Source: Campylobacter sp. LR291e (GTDB taxonomy: Bacteria; Campylobacterota; Campylobacteria; Campylobacterales; Campylobacteraceae). Taken from it: a DNA stretch of 64,000 nt. The stretch's first letter is position 1; each line of letters starts with the position of its first letter. The notes beneath the pieces were generated by a model that saw only the letters and a program-made list of their open reading frames with translations, was not told the origin of the DNA and did not search any database. The position numbers and the translations under genes were made by a program. Location: assembly GCF_008633915.1 (NCBI RefSeq), contig NZ_VJNV01000015.1, forward strand, positions 1-64,000, written 5' to 3'. Below are positions 42,031 to 52,015 of the stretch, piece by piece.

Positions 42031-45000
42031 ATGAATAAAATTATGAGAACTATGGATGGAAATGAAGCAGCAGCCTATGCAGCTTATGCTTTTACTGAAG
42101 TTGCGGGAATTTATCCTATTACACCAAGTTCGCCTATGGCTGATTATACCGATATGTGGGCAGCAGCGGGCAAGAAAAATCTTTTCGGTATGCCTGTGAA
42201 AATTGTTGAAATGCAAAGCGAGGCAGGTGCTGCAGGTTCAGTACATGGGTCTTTACAAACAGGGGCTTTAACTACTACTTATACAGCCTCTCAAGGACTT
42301 TTACTTAAAATTCCAAATATGTATAAGATAGCAGGTCAGCTTTTACCCTGTGTTATCCATGTAGCAGCGAGGTCCCTTGCCTCTCAAGCCTTGTCGATTT
42401 TTGGCGACCATCAAGATATTTATGCAGCAAGACAAATAGGCTTTGCCTTGCTTTGTTCTCATTCTGTGCAAGAAACTATGGACTTAGCTGGGGTTGCACA
42501 CCTTGCAGCCATTAAAGGACGCATTCCATTTTTACATTTTTTTGATGGTTTTAGAACAAGCCATGAAATTCAAAAAGTAGAGGTTATGGATTATGCTCAT
42601 TTTGATAGGCTTATAGATAGAAAGGCTGTTTTAGAATTTAGAAATTCATCCCTAAGCCCTGAAAATCCTAAGACAAGAGGAACAGCACAAAATGATGATA
42701 TTTATTTTCAAACAAGGGAATTAAACAATCGCTTTTATCAAGCCTTGCCTGATATCGTAAATGATTATATGCAAGAAATTTCTAAGATTACAGGTAGGAC
42801 TTATAAGCCTTTTGTGTATTATGGGGCAAAGGATGCTACAAAATTAGTTATAGCTATGGGTTCGGTTACTCAAACTATAGAAGAAGTAGTTGACTATCTA
42901 AATTCAAAGGGCGATAAAGTAGGACTTTTAAAGGTATATTTATATAGACCTTTCTCGCTTAAACACTTCTTTGAAGTAATACCTGAAAGCATTGAAAAAA
43001 TTGCTGTTTTAGATAGGACGAAAGAACCAGGTTCAATAGGCGAGCCTTTATACTTAGATGTAAAATCTGCCTTTTATAGACACAAACACCAGCCTATAAT
43101 AGTTGGTGGTAGATATGGACTTTCTTCAAAGGATGTTGACCCTGCACAAATTATCGCAGTTTATGATAATTTAAATTTATACGAACCAAAGGATGGCTTT
43201 ACCGTTGGTATAGATGATGATGTAACTCATACTTCCTTAAAGGTGGGTGAAAAAATTTCACTTGGCGATGAAAGTACTATTGAGTGCTTATTTTATGGAC
43301 TTGGTGCTGATGGAACCGTGGGTGCTAATAAAAATTCTATTAAAATAATAGGCGATAAGACAGATTTTTACGCACAAGCTTATTTTGCTTATGATAGTAA
43401 AAAATCAGGAGGTTATACTAGAAGTCATTTAAGATTTTCTAAAAAGCCTATTCGTTCGACTTATCTTGTTTCAACCCCTCATTTTATAGCCTGTTCGGTC
43501 GCTGCTTATTTAGAAATTTATGATGTTTTAGCAGGTATTAGACATGGTGGAACCTTCCTTTTAAATAGTATTTGGAGTGCACAAGAAACGATTAGACAAT
43601 TACCTGATAATGTTAAAAAGGTTTTAGCACAAAAAGAAGTAAAATTTTATATCATAAATGCTACAAAACTTGCAAGAGATATAGGGCTTGGAAATCGCAC
43701 AAATACCATCATGCAGTCTGCCTTTTTTAAATTAGCTGAAATCATACCTTATGAAGACGCTCAAAAATATATGAAAGAATTAGCCTATAAGTCTTATAGT
43801 AAAAAAGGCGATGCTATAATTGAGATGAATTATAAGGCTATTGACGTGGGCGCTGAAGGTCTTGTAAAGGTAGAAGTTGACCCAGCTTGGAAAGAATTAA
43901 TCCCTGTTAAAAAAGAAAAGAAAATAAGCTATAAGGGTACTGAATTTGTAGAAAAGATAGTTAAGCCTATGAACGCTGCAAAGGGTGATGAGTTGCCAGT
44001 TTCTGCCTTTTTAGGACATGAGGATGGTAGCTTTGAGCATGGTACTACCGAGTACGAAAAAAGAGGGGTTGGCGTAATGGTGCCAAGATGGATAGAGTCA
44101 AATTGTATACAATGTAATCAATGTGCTTCTGTTTGTCCGCATGCTGTTATTAGACCATTTTTAATAGATGATGATGAATTTGATAAGGCCCCTATGGGAG
44201 TAAAAGAACATACCTTAGAGGCAAAGGGCGTTAAGGATGAAAAACTTAAATTTAAAATTCAAGTTTCTCCTCTTGATTGTACGGGCTGTGAGTTATGCGT
44301 ACATGAATGCCCTACTAAAGAAAAATCCTTAGTTATGGTGCCTTTGCAAGAAGAAATTGACTTTGGCGAACAAGAAAATGCTGATTATTTATTTAAGAAA
44401 ATAGTTTATAAGGACTATATTTTAAATAGGCAAACTACCAAGGGTGCTCAATTTTCTCAACCTCTTTTTGAATTCCACGGGGCATGTCCGGGGTGCGGCG
44501 AAACGCCTTATATAACCCTTGTTACAAGGCTATTTGGTGAAAGAATGATAGTTGCAAATGCTACTGGTTGTAGTTCTATTTATGGAGGAAGTGCCCCTTC
44601 TACTCCTTATAGAAAAAGCGTTAGAAATGGACATGGACCTGCTTGGGCGAATTCTTTATTTGAAGATAATGCTGAATTTGGACTTGGAATGAAAATAGCC
44701 ACTGAAAACACAAGGCATAGGATTGAAATGCTTATGAATGAAAATATGGATATGGTCCCAAACGGCTTAGCTGCATTATTTAAAGACTGGATAGCTAATA
44801 AAAATCACGCCGTTTCTGTTGAGATAAAAGATAAGATGATTCCACTTTTAGAAGCAAATCAACACATAAAAGGCATTAATGATATATTAAATTTAAAACG
44901 TTTTCTAAGTAAAAAATCTCACTGGATTTTCGGGGGCGATGGCTGGGCTTATGATATAGGCTATGGAGGCTTAGACCATGTTTTAGCAAGTGGAGAGGAT

Positions 45001-45588
45001 GTTAATATCTTAGTGCTTGATACAGAAGTTTACTCAAATACAGGAGGACAAAGTTCAAAATCTTCAAGGACAGGGGCAGTAGCCCAGTTTGCCGCTGCTG
45101 GTAAGCCTATACAAAAGAAAGATTTAGGGCAAATTGCAATGACTTATGGCTATATCTTTGTAGCACAAGTAAACTCCTCAGCAAATTATAACCACTTAAT
45201 CAAAGCCTTAATAGCAGCTGAAGCTTATGAGGGACCTTCTTTGGTTGTGTGTTATTCTCCTTGTATAGCACATGGTATTAAGGGAGGTTTGGGTTATTCA
45301 GGCGATCAAGGTGAGTTAGCTACAAAATGTGGTTATTGGCCACTTTATACCTATGACCCAAGATTAGAACATGAAGGAAAAAATCCTTTGAATTTATTCT
45401 CTAAAGAACCTGATTGGAGCTTGTATGAACAATTTTTAATGAATGAGGTGCGTTATAATTCTTTGAAAAAAGCAAATCCTGAACACGCTGCCGAGTTATT
45501 CTTGCGTAATCAAAAGGATGCACAACACAGATACAGACAATTAAAACGTATCGCAGATGCTGATTATAGCAATGAATTACAAGCTTAA
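42031..45588 (+). CDS. nifJ: Pyruvate:ferredoxin/flavodoxin oxidoreductase (single-chain)
   Basis: Converts pyruvate and CoA to acetyl-CoA and CO2, passing electrons to ferredoxin or flavodoxin. The 1185-residue polypeptide fuses all domains: N-terminal TPP-binding PYR domain (GIYPITPSSPMADYTDMWA), a central gamma domain, two 4Fe-4S clusters (CIQCNQCASVCP near 692 and CTGCELCVHECP near 750), a further Cys pair (CPGCGE), and the C-terminal TPP domain (GGDGWAYDIGYGG). Complete. Known as por/Cj1476c in C. jejuni and oxygen-sensitive in many species. ctsR begins inside its 3' end. Confidence 0.96.
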   Translation: MNKIMRTMDGNEAAAYAAYAFTEVAGIYPITPSSPMADYTDMWAAAGKKNLFGMPVKIVEMQSEAGAAGSVHGSLQTGALTTTYTASQGLLLKIPNMYKIAGQLLPCVIHVAARSLASQALSIFGDHQDIYAARQIGFALLCSHSVQETMDLAGVAHLAAIKGRIPFLHFFDGFRTSHEIQKVEVMDYAHFDRLIDRKAVLEFRNSSLSPENPKTRGTAQNDDIYFQTRELNNRFYQALPDIVNDYMQEISKITGRTYKPFVYYGAKDATKLVIAMGSVTQTIEEVVDYLNSKGDKVGLLKVYLYRPFSLKHFFEVIPESIEKIAVLDRTKEPGSIGEPLYLDVKSAFYRHKHQPIIVGGRYGLSSKDVDPAQIIAVYDNLNLYEPKDGFTVGIDDDVTHTSLKVGEKISLGDESTIECLFYGLGADGTVGANKNSIKIIGDKTDFYAQAYFAYDSKKSGGYTRSHLRFSKKPIRSTYLVSTPHFIACSVAAYLEIYDVLAGIRHGGTFLLNSIWSAQETIRQLPDNVKKVLAQKEVKFYIINATKLARDIGLGNRTNTIMQSAFFKLAEIIPYEDAQKYMKELAYKSYSKKGDAIIEMNYKAIDVGAEGLVKVEVDPAWKELIPVKKEKKISYKGTEFVEKIVKPMNAAKGDELPVSAFLGHEDGSFEHGTTEYEKRGVGVMVPRWIESNCIQCNQCASVCPHAVIRPFLIDDDEFDKAPMGVKEHTLEAKGVKDEKLKFKIQVSPLDCTGCELCVHECPTKEKSLVMVPLQEEIDFGEQENADYLFKKIVYKDYILNRQTTKGAQFSQPLFEFHGACPGCGETPYITLVTRLFGERMIVANATGCSSIYGGSAPSTPYRKSVRNGHGPAWANSLFEDNAEFGLGMKIATENTRHRIEMLMNENMDMVPNGLAALFKDWIANKNHAVSVEIKDKMIPLLEANQHIKGINDILNLKRFLSKKSHWIFGGDGWAYDIGYGGLDHVLASGEDVNILVLDTEVYSNTGGQSSKSSRTGAVAQFAAAGKPIQKKDLGQIAMTYGYIFVAQVNSSANYNHLIKALIAAEAYEGPSLVVCYSPCIAHGIKGGLGYSGDQGELATKCGYWPLYTYDPRLEHEGKNPLNLFSKEPDWSLYEQFLMNEVRYNSLKKANPEHAAELFLRNQKDAQHRYRQLKRIADADYSNELQA

Positions 45589-45892
45589 TCTTTTCTTCTG
45601 CCTTTTTTTGTTTTTAAAGGCAGATGATTTTTTATCTTTAAAAAATGAAAAGGTGAATTTTTCAAATCTTGAAAATCCCTTTTCTAATCCATATTTAGAA
45701 AAAATTTATAAATTACAAATTCAAGCTATTATATTAAATCACGTTAAAATCGATGATAACTGGTATAAAATAAATGATGAAATTTATTCTGCTAAGCTTA
45801 AGGACATTAAGGAAAATGCTATTGTGCTTGAATATGATAATGAGTTAATTTTAATCAAGGCACAAAGCAATGATAAGATTCTTATTAATTAG
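45572..45892 (+). CDS. ctsR: Competence protein CtsR-like
   Basis: 106 residues with an N-terminal hydrophobic segment (MNYKLNLFFCLFLFLKADDF) that looks like a signal. The remainder (e.g. YLEKIYKLQIQAIILNHVKI) resembles pilus-accessory proteins of the PilP type. No catalytic motif. Start at 45572; it overlaps both the preceding oxidoreductase (17 bases) and ctsD (23 bases). The name rests on position before ctsD, as in C. jejuni Cj1475c. Confidence 0.7.
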   Translation: MNYKLNLFFCLFLFLKADDFLSLKNEKVNFSNLENPFSNPYLEKIYKLQIQAIILNHVKIDDNWYKINDEIYSAKLKDIKENAIVLEYDNELILIKAQSNDKILIN

Positions 45893-47279
45893 CCTTTTTC
45901 CTATCTTTGTATATGCCTTAAATTGTGAAAAACGGCTTTTTGATATAAGTATTTATGATGATTTAAGAATAGAAGAAAGCTTAAAAGAACTTGCAAATTA
46001 TTGTACTTTTAGCGTAGTGATTAAGGATAAGTTAGCAAAGGAAAAATTAAACAAAACTCAAAATATAGTAAATATTAAACAAATGAGCTTAGAAGAGGTT
46101 TTAAAGCTTTTTTTAACAGAAAATGATTTAGCTTATGAATTTGATGGTAAGGTTTTAAAAATTTCAGCCTTGCAAACTAAGACTTTTAAGATTAGTTATA
46201 TTACCTCGGTGCGTGAGGGTCAAAGCATAACAAAGGCCTCAGTTGACGCTAAGCCTAAGCAAAGCGAGTATAGTCAAATAAGCGATGATTTAGAAGATAA
46301 TATGATTAAAAGTATGGAAAAATTTGACTTTTGGAAAAATATAGAAGATGAGATAAACGCCCTTTTAAGCACTCAAATAAATGAGGAGATAAAACCTGCT
46401 ATTATTAATCAAAATGCAGGGATTATAACAGTTACTGGTTCGCCATCTCAGCTTGAAAGGGTTAAAAATTATATATTAAAACTTGAATCAAGGCTTAAAA
46501 AGCAAGTAATAATCGATGTTAGCATAATCGCAGTTAGTTTAAATGAAAGCCATTCTAGTGGGATTAACTGGCAAAATTTTAATTTAGGGTTTAGTTCGTC
46601 TACAAATTCAAGTTCAAATTCCTTTATACAGCTTCAAAGTGGAGAAAGTTTTGTTAAAAATTTAGGCTTAAGGGTAGATTTAAGCTTTGATTCTGTGTTA
46701 AATTTTTTAGCACAAAGTGGAAAAACTCATGTCTTATCAAATCCTAAATTAATGGCACTTAACAATCAACAAGCCATTATTTCAGTGGGGGACACTATAA
46801 ATTATCAAGTAAAGGAAAGCTCAAAGGGCACGGAAAATGGTACTACGGTAAGTGAAAGTTATAATAATTATTCTATCTTTGTAGGAATTTTATTAAATAT
46901 CTTACCTGAAATTTCAGATGATGGAAAGATTATGCTTAGGATTAATCCAAGTCTTAGTGATTTTAAATACCCAGAAGATAATAGAAGACAAACTGACCCA
47001 AGAACCATAGCACCTGATACCATACAAAAAAAGCTCTCAACCGTGGTTCAAATGGAAAATAATCAAAGCTTAATCTTAGGTGGACTTATCTCGCAAAATG
47101 AAGTAAAGGAAAACTCATCAGTAAATTTTTTATCTAAAATTCCCTTACTTGGTCTGTTTTTTCAAGGAGAAGAAGAATCGAGCGTAGCAACTGAGATTGT
47201 TTTTATAATAACACCTAGCATAGTTGATAATGTTTCAATGACGCCAAGTTTAAAAGATTTAGGCTTTAAAATGCTTTGA
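45870..47279 (+). CDS. ctsD: Competence secretin CtsD
   Basis: An outer-membrane secretin of the type II/type IV pilus family required for natural transformation in Campylobacter. 469 residues: signal peptide (MIRFLLISLFPIFVYA), an N-terminal domain with one AMIN/STN-like module, and the C-terminal secretin domain with VLSNPKLMALNNQQAIISVG, LSTVVQMENNQSLILGGLIS and KIPLLGLFF. Confidence 0.88.
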   Translation: MIRFLLISLFPIFVYALNCEKRLFDISIYDDLRIEESLKELANYCTFSVVIKDKLAKEKLNKTQNIVNIKQMSLEEVLKLFLTENDLAYEFDGKVLKISALQTKTFKISYITSVREGQSITKASVDAKPKQSEYSQISDDLEDNMIKSMEKFDFWKNIEDEINALLSTQINEEIKPAIINQNAGIITVTGSPSQLERVKNYILKLESRLKKQVIIDVSIIAVSLNESHSSGINWQNFNLGFSSSTNSSSNSFIQLQSGESFVKNLGLRVDLSFDSVLNFLAQSGKTHVLSNPKLMALNNQQAIISVGDTINYQVKESSKGTENGTTVSESYNNYSIFVGILLNILPEISDDGKIMLRINPSLSDFKYPEDNRRQTDPRTIAPDTIQKKLSTVVQMENNQSLILGGLISQNEVKENSSVNFLSKIPLLGLFFQGEEESSVATEIVFIITPSIVDNVSMTPSLKDLGFKML

Positions 47280-47325
47280 TTTTACATTTTAAGAATTTTT
47301 TGTTAATAATTTAAGGAAAAATTGA

Positions 47326-47331
47326 TATAAT
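47326..47331 (+). promoter_or_regulatory. -10 element inside the cts cluster
   Basis: TATAAT in TTGATATAATTT, 32 bases before the ATG at 47363, suggesting the unrecognised gene there has its own start of transcription. Confidence 0.5.
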
Positions 47332-47362
47332 TTAAATTTTAAGGCAAGATCGAAGGAATGCA

Positions 47363-47992
47363 ATGTTAAAAGAGTTATTAGATATCAAAAAGGAAATGGA
47401 GCCCATTATCCACGATATTAATGTCAAGTTAAACCTTTTAGCAAGAGAGGTTATAGTTCGTAGAAAAGAGTATGAAATTTACGGACCTATGATTGATAGA
47501 GTTTATTTAGATAATGCAATTTATGCTAAGGTTATGGCAAGTGGTAGGGATGCAAAAAGTGATAAGGTAGATATTAAAAATGGCTTTTATATGGTTTTTG
47601 TAGCACCTGAAAAAGAAAGCACGAAGGATATTAAAAATAAATTAAAAGTATCTTATGAAGGGGTTGACAATAAGCTTATCGCAGAACTTATACACAAATG
47701 TCAACGCTTTAAAGAAATCATTCAAAAAACTCAAGCTACACTTTCAAAGGCTTCAAATTTAAATGTAGTTATAGAAACAAATTTAGGAGAGGCCACTTCT
47801 GCTATTAAATTTCATATAAATATTAAATACACAAAAGAAAATCAAACCTTAACTCGTGATAATGTTAAATCAGCGGGTAGTTTTAGGGATACTAGAACTT
47901 ATATAAATTTGATTGTAGAAAAAAGTACAGATTCAGCAATTTGTGAAAAATTACTTGACGATGTTGAAAAGTACTTCATAGGTGGTAGCTGA
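47363..47992 (+). CDS. Unrecognised protein in the cts cluster
   Basis: 209 residues, no signal or membrane segment. Starts MLKELLDIKKEMEPIIHDIN with helical, charged repeats; later GRDAKSDKVDIKNGFYMVF and NVVIETNLGEATSAIKF, followed by a predicted mixed alpha/beta region. I know no matching family and no catalytic motif stands out. The gene has its own promoter-like signal and precedes ctsP by 13 bases. I do not recall it between ctsD and ctsP in C. jejuni. Confidence 0.75.
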   Translation: MLKELLDIKKEMEPIIHDINVKLNLLAREVIVRRKEYEIYGPMIDRVYLDNAIYAKVMASGRDAKSDKVDIKNGFYMVFVAPEKESTKDIKNKLKVSYEGVDNKLIAELIHKCQRFKEIIQKTQATLSKASNLNVVIETNLGEATSAIKFHINIKYTKENQTLTRDNVKSAGSFRDTRTYINLIVEKSTDSAICEKLLDDVEKYFIGGS

Positions 47993-48005
47993 TAAAAAGG
48001 CTTTT

Positions 48006-48608
48006 ATGAAAGACTTTGTTGATATCAAAAGTAGAATTTTAATACAAACAAAATTAAATGATTTTACTTCAAAAAAAGGTATGTTTTTACTTTGGGGAAA
48101 AAGTGGTAGTGGTAAAAGCATTTTGCTTAATGAATTTGCTAAGAAACATAACTTAATTAAAATTTCTAAACTTTTTAACGATAGAAAAGAATTTGAAAGC
48201 CTTATTAAAAAGCAAGTTAATAACAAGCCTATCTTGCTTGATGAGGTGGGAATGTATGAAGAAAGTTTACTTGAAAGTGTGAGAATTCATAGTGATGAAT
48301 TTGCCTTTGTGCTTAGTTCTCACAAGATGCTAAAACTCTTTAAAAAAGAACATTTTCAAACGCGTTTTGTGGCTAGTTGTGAGCTTAAGAGTTTGGATAA
48401 AATTGAGTTAAAAGATTATATTTTTAAAAAGCATAACTTATTTTTTTATGAAAAAGAATTTAGGTTTCTTAGAAAAATTTATCAAGGAAATTTAAGGAAT
48501 ATAGATAAAACCTTGCAAAGTTTTAAGGATATAAATGGCTTTTATAAGGAAAGCAAAAGCACACTTTACAAGCTTAGATTAAGTGCTATTGAACAAGGTT
48601 TATTATGA
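48006..48608 (+). CDS. ctsP: Competence protein CtsP (P-loop)
   Basis: A small cytosolic/peripheral P-loop protein involved in DNA uptake in C. jejuni. 200 residues from ATG 48006 (ribosome binding site AAAAAGG). It has Walker A WGKSGSGKS near residues 30-38 and the Walker B-like ILLDEVGM near 75. An in-frame GTG at 47982 is less well placed. Overlaps ctsX by four bases. Confidence 0.85.
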   Translation: MKDFVDIKSRILIQTKLNDFTSKKGMFLLWGKSGSGKSILLNEFAKKHNLIKISKLFNDRKEFESLIKKQVNNKPILLDEVGMYEESLLESVRIHSDEFAFVLSSHKMLKLFKKEHFQTRFVASCELKSLDKIELKDYIFKKHNLFFYEKEFRFLRKIYQGNLRNIDKTLQSFKDINGFYKESKSTLYKLRLSAIEQGLL

Positions 48609-49219
48609 ATGAAAGAATAAGAGAACTAGAACAAAAATATAAATATTTTATTATTAAAAAATACCTTAAAATTGTTGTCTTTTTTTGCCTTATAACTATA
48701 TTTTGCACTGGCTTTTATATCATGCTTGAAAAACAAAATGAACAACAAATTTTAATAGCAAAAAGCCAAGAAGAAAAGCGAATTTTAGAAGCTAGGATAA
48801 ACGAGGCAAAGATTAATGCTCAAAAATTAAAACTTGCAAAAGAATTAAATAATAAGGTTTTAGAATTTGAACTTGAAGAAACTAAAAAGATATTAGCCCA
48901 GCAAGAAAGTCAGATTGAAATGTTGCAAGAACAAAAAATTCAAATTAGTTCAAATAACCTTAACATAGCCACTCTAAGACATGCCTTTTATCAAAATCCT
49001 AGCTATGAAAAGGCTATTTTACTGGCTCAAACTTATTTGGATATGAAAGATTATAATAAGTCGATTTTTTGGTCCTTAAAAGCAAATGATATCAATAAAA
49101 TTTCAAACACTTCTTGGAAACTTTTTGCAAAGGCTAAACAAGCACAAGGCTTTGAAGAAGATGCTAAAAAGGTTTTAGAACTTTATGCAAAGCATTATGA
49201 AGTAGAACTTTTGCAATGA
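48605..49219 (+). CDS. ctsX: Competence protein CtsX (membrane, coiled coil)
   Basis: 204 residues: one membrane helix (about residues 20-42), then a coiled coil (about 45-115: QNEQQILIAKSQEEKRILEA), then a helical region with TPR-like spacing (ALLAQTYLDMKDYNKSIFW-type). Integral membrane partner of CtsP in C. jejuni by position. Overlaps ctsP and ctsE by four bases each. Confidence 0.82.
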   Translation: MNERIRELEQKYKYFIIKKYLKIVVFFCLITIFCTGFYIMLEKQNEQQILIAKSQEEKRILEARINEAKINAQKLKLAKELNNKVLEFELEETKKILAQQESQIEMLQEQKIQISSNNLNIATLRHAFYQNPSYEKAILLAQTYLDMKDYNKSIFWSLKANDINKISNTSWKLFAKAKQAQGFEEDAKKVLELYAKHYEVELLQ

Positions 49220-50820
49220 GTTTAAAAAATAAATTTTCAAATTTTAAAAAAGAAGAACTTAGCCTTGAAAATGATAAATTTTTCACATTTTTAAAAGAAA
49301 ATTATCTTGCAAAAAATTTAGATTTAAACGAGCTTTTAGAACTTAATATTAAAAATGAAGATTTTTTAAAGGTCTTTGCAAGGTCTTTAAATATGGAATT
49401 TATGGATTTTGAAAGGGTTGATGAAAATCTTTGTGCAAAGATGCCCACTTCTTTTATGCAAGAATTAGAATTTGTACCCTTAAAGGCTGATGAAACAAAT
49501 ATTTATATACTTTGTGTTAAAAATTTCAATTTAGAAAATTTAGAACGAATTCAATCTTTTTTTATGGATAAAATTCTTAAACTTTATATAAGCGATTCTT
49601 TTAAAATTCATAAAATTTTAAAAGAATTAGCCATTAAAGAAAAGCTTGAAATTTTAAGCTTTAAATTAAAAGAAGAATGGGAAAAGGGCTTAAAAGAAGA
49701 ACAAAGTTTTGTAAGTCAAATTTTTGATTTTATCATTAAAGAAGCCCTAAATTTAAAGGCCAGTGACATTCACATTGAAGGTTTAGAAAATGGGGCATTG
49801 ATAAGATTTAGAATAGATGGGGTTTTAAGCTTTTTTTGCCATTTACAAAAAGAAGTTTATACAGCCTTAGTTTTTTATATAAAACACCTTTCTCACTTAA
49901 ATGTAGCCCAGCAAAGAAAGGCACAAGATGGCAGTTTTGAGTTAAAAATAGAAGATAAAAAATACGATTTTAGAATTTCAACCCTACCCTTGCTTTACGG
50001 AGAAAGCGTGGTAATGCGTATTTTAAGGCATGATGAAAATTTTTTAAGCCTTGATAATTTGCATTTTGATGAGTTTAATTTAACTTTGTTAAAAAAGGCA
50101 ATTGCTAGTCCTCATGGCATGATTTTACTAACAGGCCCAACGGGTAGCGGGAAAAGTACCACTCTTTATGCTTGTTTAAATGCCTTAAAATCCATTGAAA
50201 AAAAGATTATCACAGCAGAAGACCCCATAGAATATAAAATGTCCTTAGTACAGCAAATCGCTTTAAATTCAAAGGCGGGGCTTGATTTTAACAATGCACT
50301 AAGGGCGATTTTAAGGCAGGACCCAGATATCATAATGATAGGTGAAATACGCGATGAAGAAAGCCTTGATATAGCCATTAAGGCTTCTTTGACCGGGCAT
50401 TTATTGTTAAGCACACTTCATACAAATGATGCCCTAAGTGCCATTGATAGACTTTTAAATATGAATGCAAATCCTTATTTGATCGCACATTCTTTAAATT
50501 TGATAATAGCCCAAAGGCTGGTTAGAAAACTTTGTAATTATTGTAAAACTAAGGTTTTTAACGATGAATTTAAGGATTATTTTTACGAGCCAAGTGGCTG
50601 TATACGTTGTAATAAAACGGGCTTTTTAGGAAGAGAATTAGTAGCTGAGGTATTATTTATAGATGAAAATTTAAGCAAGCTTATATTAAATCTTTCTTCG
50701 AAAAAAGAACTCTTAGAACAAGCCAGGAAAAATGGCTTTAAAACTATGTTTGAATTAGGACTTATCAAAGCAAGGCAAGGCATTATAAGCATAAATGAGC
50801 TTTTAAGGGTGATAAAATGA
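49216..50820 (+). CDS. ctsE: Competence ATPase CtsE (GspE/PilB type)
   Basis: The assembly ATPase that powers the competence pseudopilus. 534 residues: an N-terminal domain, ASDIHIEG, Walker A GPTGSGKST near 308-316, Asp box ITAEDPIEY, Walker B MIGEIRDEES, His box LLSTLHTNDA, and the zinc Cys pairs CNYC and CIRC near the end. Overlaps ctsX and ctsF by four bases. Confidence 0.93.
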   Translation: MSLKNKFSNFKKEELSLENDKFFTFLKENYLAKNLDLNELLELNIKNEDFLKVFARSLNMEFMDFERVDENLCAKMPTSFMQELEFVPLKADETNIYILCVKNFNLENLERIQSFFMDKILKLYISDSFKIHKILKELAIKEKLEILSFKLKEEWEKGLKEEQSFVSQIFDFIIKEALNLKASDIHIEGLENGALIRFRIDGVLSFFCHLQKEVYTALVFYIKHLSHLNVAQQRKAQDGSFELKIEDKKYDFRISTLPLLYGESVVMRILRHDENFLSLDNLHFDEFNLTLLKKAIASPHGMILLTGPTGSGKSTTLYACLNALKSIEKKIITAEDPIEYKMSLVQQIALNSKAGLDFNNALRAILRQDPDIIMIGEIRDEESLDIAIKASLTGHLLLSTLHTNDALSAIDRLLNMNANPYLIAHSLNLIIAQRLVRKLCNYCKTKVFNDEFKDYFYEPSGCIRCNKTGFLGRELVAEVLFIDENLSKLILNLSSKKELLEQARKNGFKTMFELGLIKARQGIISINELLRVIK

Positions 50821-52004
50821 ATTTTTATCTTGTTGAATTTAGGCAAAATGATACTCAAAAAAGTAAGATTATTTATGCAAATGATTTAAGCGACGTTCAA
50901 AATACCGTCTTAAAACAAGGTCTTATCGTAATTAATATTAAGAAAATTAAAATTTTAGAATCAAAGATTGAAAACAAGCATTTTATTTTATTTTTTAAAG
51001 AACTTTCTTTGCTAAGCGAGGTTGGACTTAGTATAAATGCTTGTTTAAACGAACTTGAAAAGGCATTTAATCAAAAGCATTTAAATAAGGCAATCAAGGC
51101 TTTAAAGGCAAATTTAGGGGCCGGACAAAATCTTAGTCTTGCCTTTAAGGAGGCAAATTTTGGACTAGGACTTAGTGAATTAACCCTAATAAAAATGGCA
51201 GAAAATACAGGAGAACTTAGCAAGGTTTTTTTGCAAATTTCAAAACTCAGGCAAGGTTTTTATGAAAATCAAAAAAAGTTAAAAAAGACCTTGCATTACC
51301 CTATAATAGTCTTAATTGTACTTTGCTTTGCCTTTGTTTTTTTAATGCTTTTTGTCGTGCCAAATTTTAAGGATTTATTTGAAAATATGAACGCAACCCT
51401 GCCACTAATCACGCGTTTTATGCTTGGAAGTTATGAGTTTTTAAGTGTTTTTTACCTACCTTTAATTTTTATCTTAGTTATTTTGATTTTATCCTTAAAT
51501 TTAGCCTATAAAAAGCATTTTTCTTTTGCCTTATTTTGTGATTTTATGCTTTTAAAACTTCCCATACTTTCTAAGCTTATAATCTATAATCAACATTATT
51601 ATTTTTTCTTTACTTTTTCCTTGCTTTTAAAGAGTGGAGTTTCCATAAAACAAGCCTTTGAACTAGCTAGAAGTGGGGTTAAAAATAAGGCCTTGGGTTT
51701 GGAGATTGACCTTGTTTATTCAAATTTTTCAAAAGGAATTGCCTTAGACGAGGCTTTCAAAAAGTCAATTTATTTTGAAAGTATGGTTATATCAATGTTA
51801 GCAGTAGCCTTAAAAAGTGCAAAACTAGAACTTTTGAGCCTAGAAATTGCAAATTATTATGCCTTAAAGCAAGATGATTTAATGGGTATTTTTTTATCAT
51901 TAATTGAGCCATTAATGACCTTATTTGTCGCTATTTTAGTGCTTTTATTAGCGCTTGGAATTTTTTTACCTATGTGGGATTTAAGTAGTGGGGCGAATTT
52001 GTAA
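50817..52004 (+). CDS. ctsF: Competence inner-membrane protein CtsF (GspF/PilC type)
   Basis: Platform protein of the pilus/type II machine. 395 residues: cytoplasmic domain, FFKELSLLSEVGLSINACLN, TALIKMAENTGELSKVF-type repeat, and three membrane helices (about 162-183, 207-230, 358-385). Last gene of the cts run. Confidence 0.9.
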   Translation: MNFYLVEFRQNDTQKSKIIYANDLSDVQNTVLKQGLIVINIKKIKILESKIENKHFILFFKELSLLSEVGLSINACLNELEKAFNQKHLNKAIKALKANLGAGQNLSLAFKEANFGLGLSELTLIKMAENTGELSKVFLQISKLRQGFYENQKKLKKTLHYPIIVLIVLCFAFVFLMLFVVPNFKDLFENMNATLPLITRFMLGSYEFLSVFYLPLIFILVILILSLNLAYKKHFSFALFCDFMLLKLPILSKLIIYNQHYYFFFTFSLLLKSGVSIKQAFELARSGVKNKALGLEIDLVYSNFSKGIALDEAFKKSIYFESMVISMLAVALKSAKLELLSLEIANYYALKQDDLMGIFLSLIEPLMTLFVAILVLLLALGIFLPMWDLSSGANL

Positions 52005-52015
52005 GAAAGAAAAAA

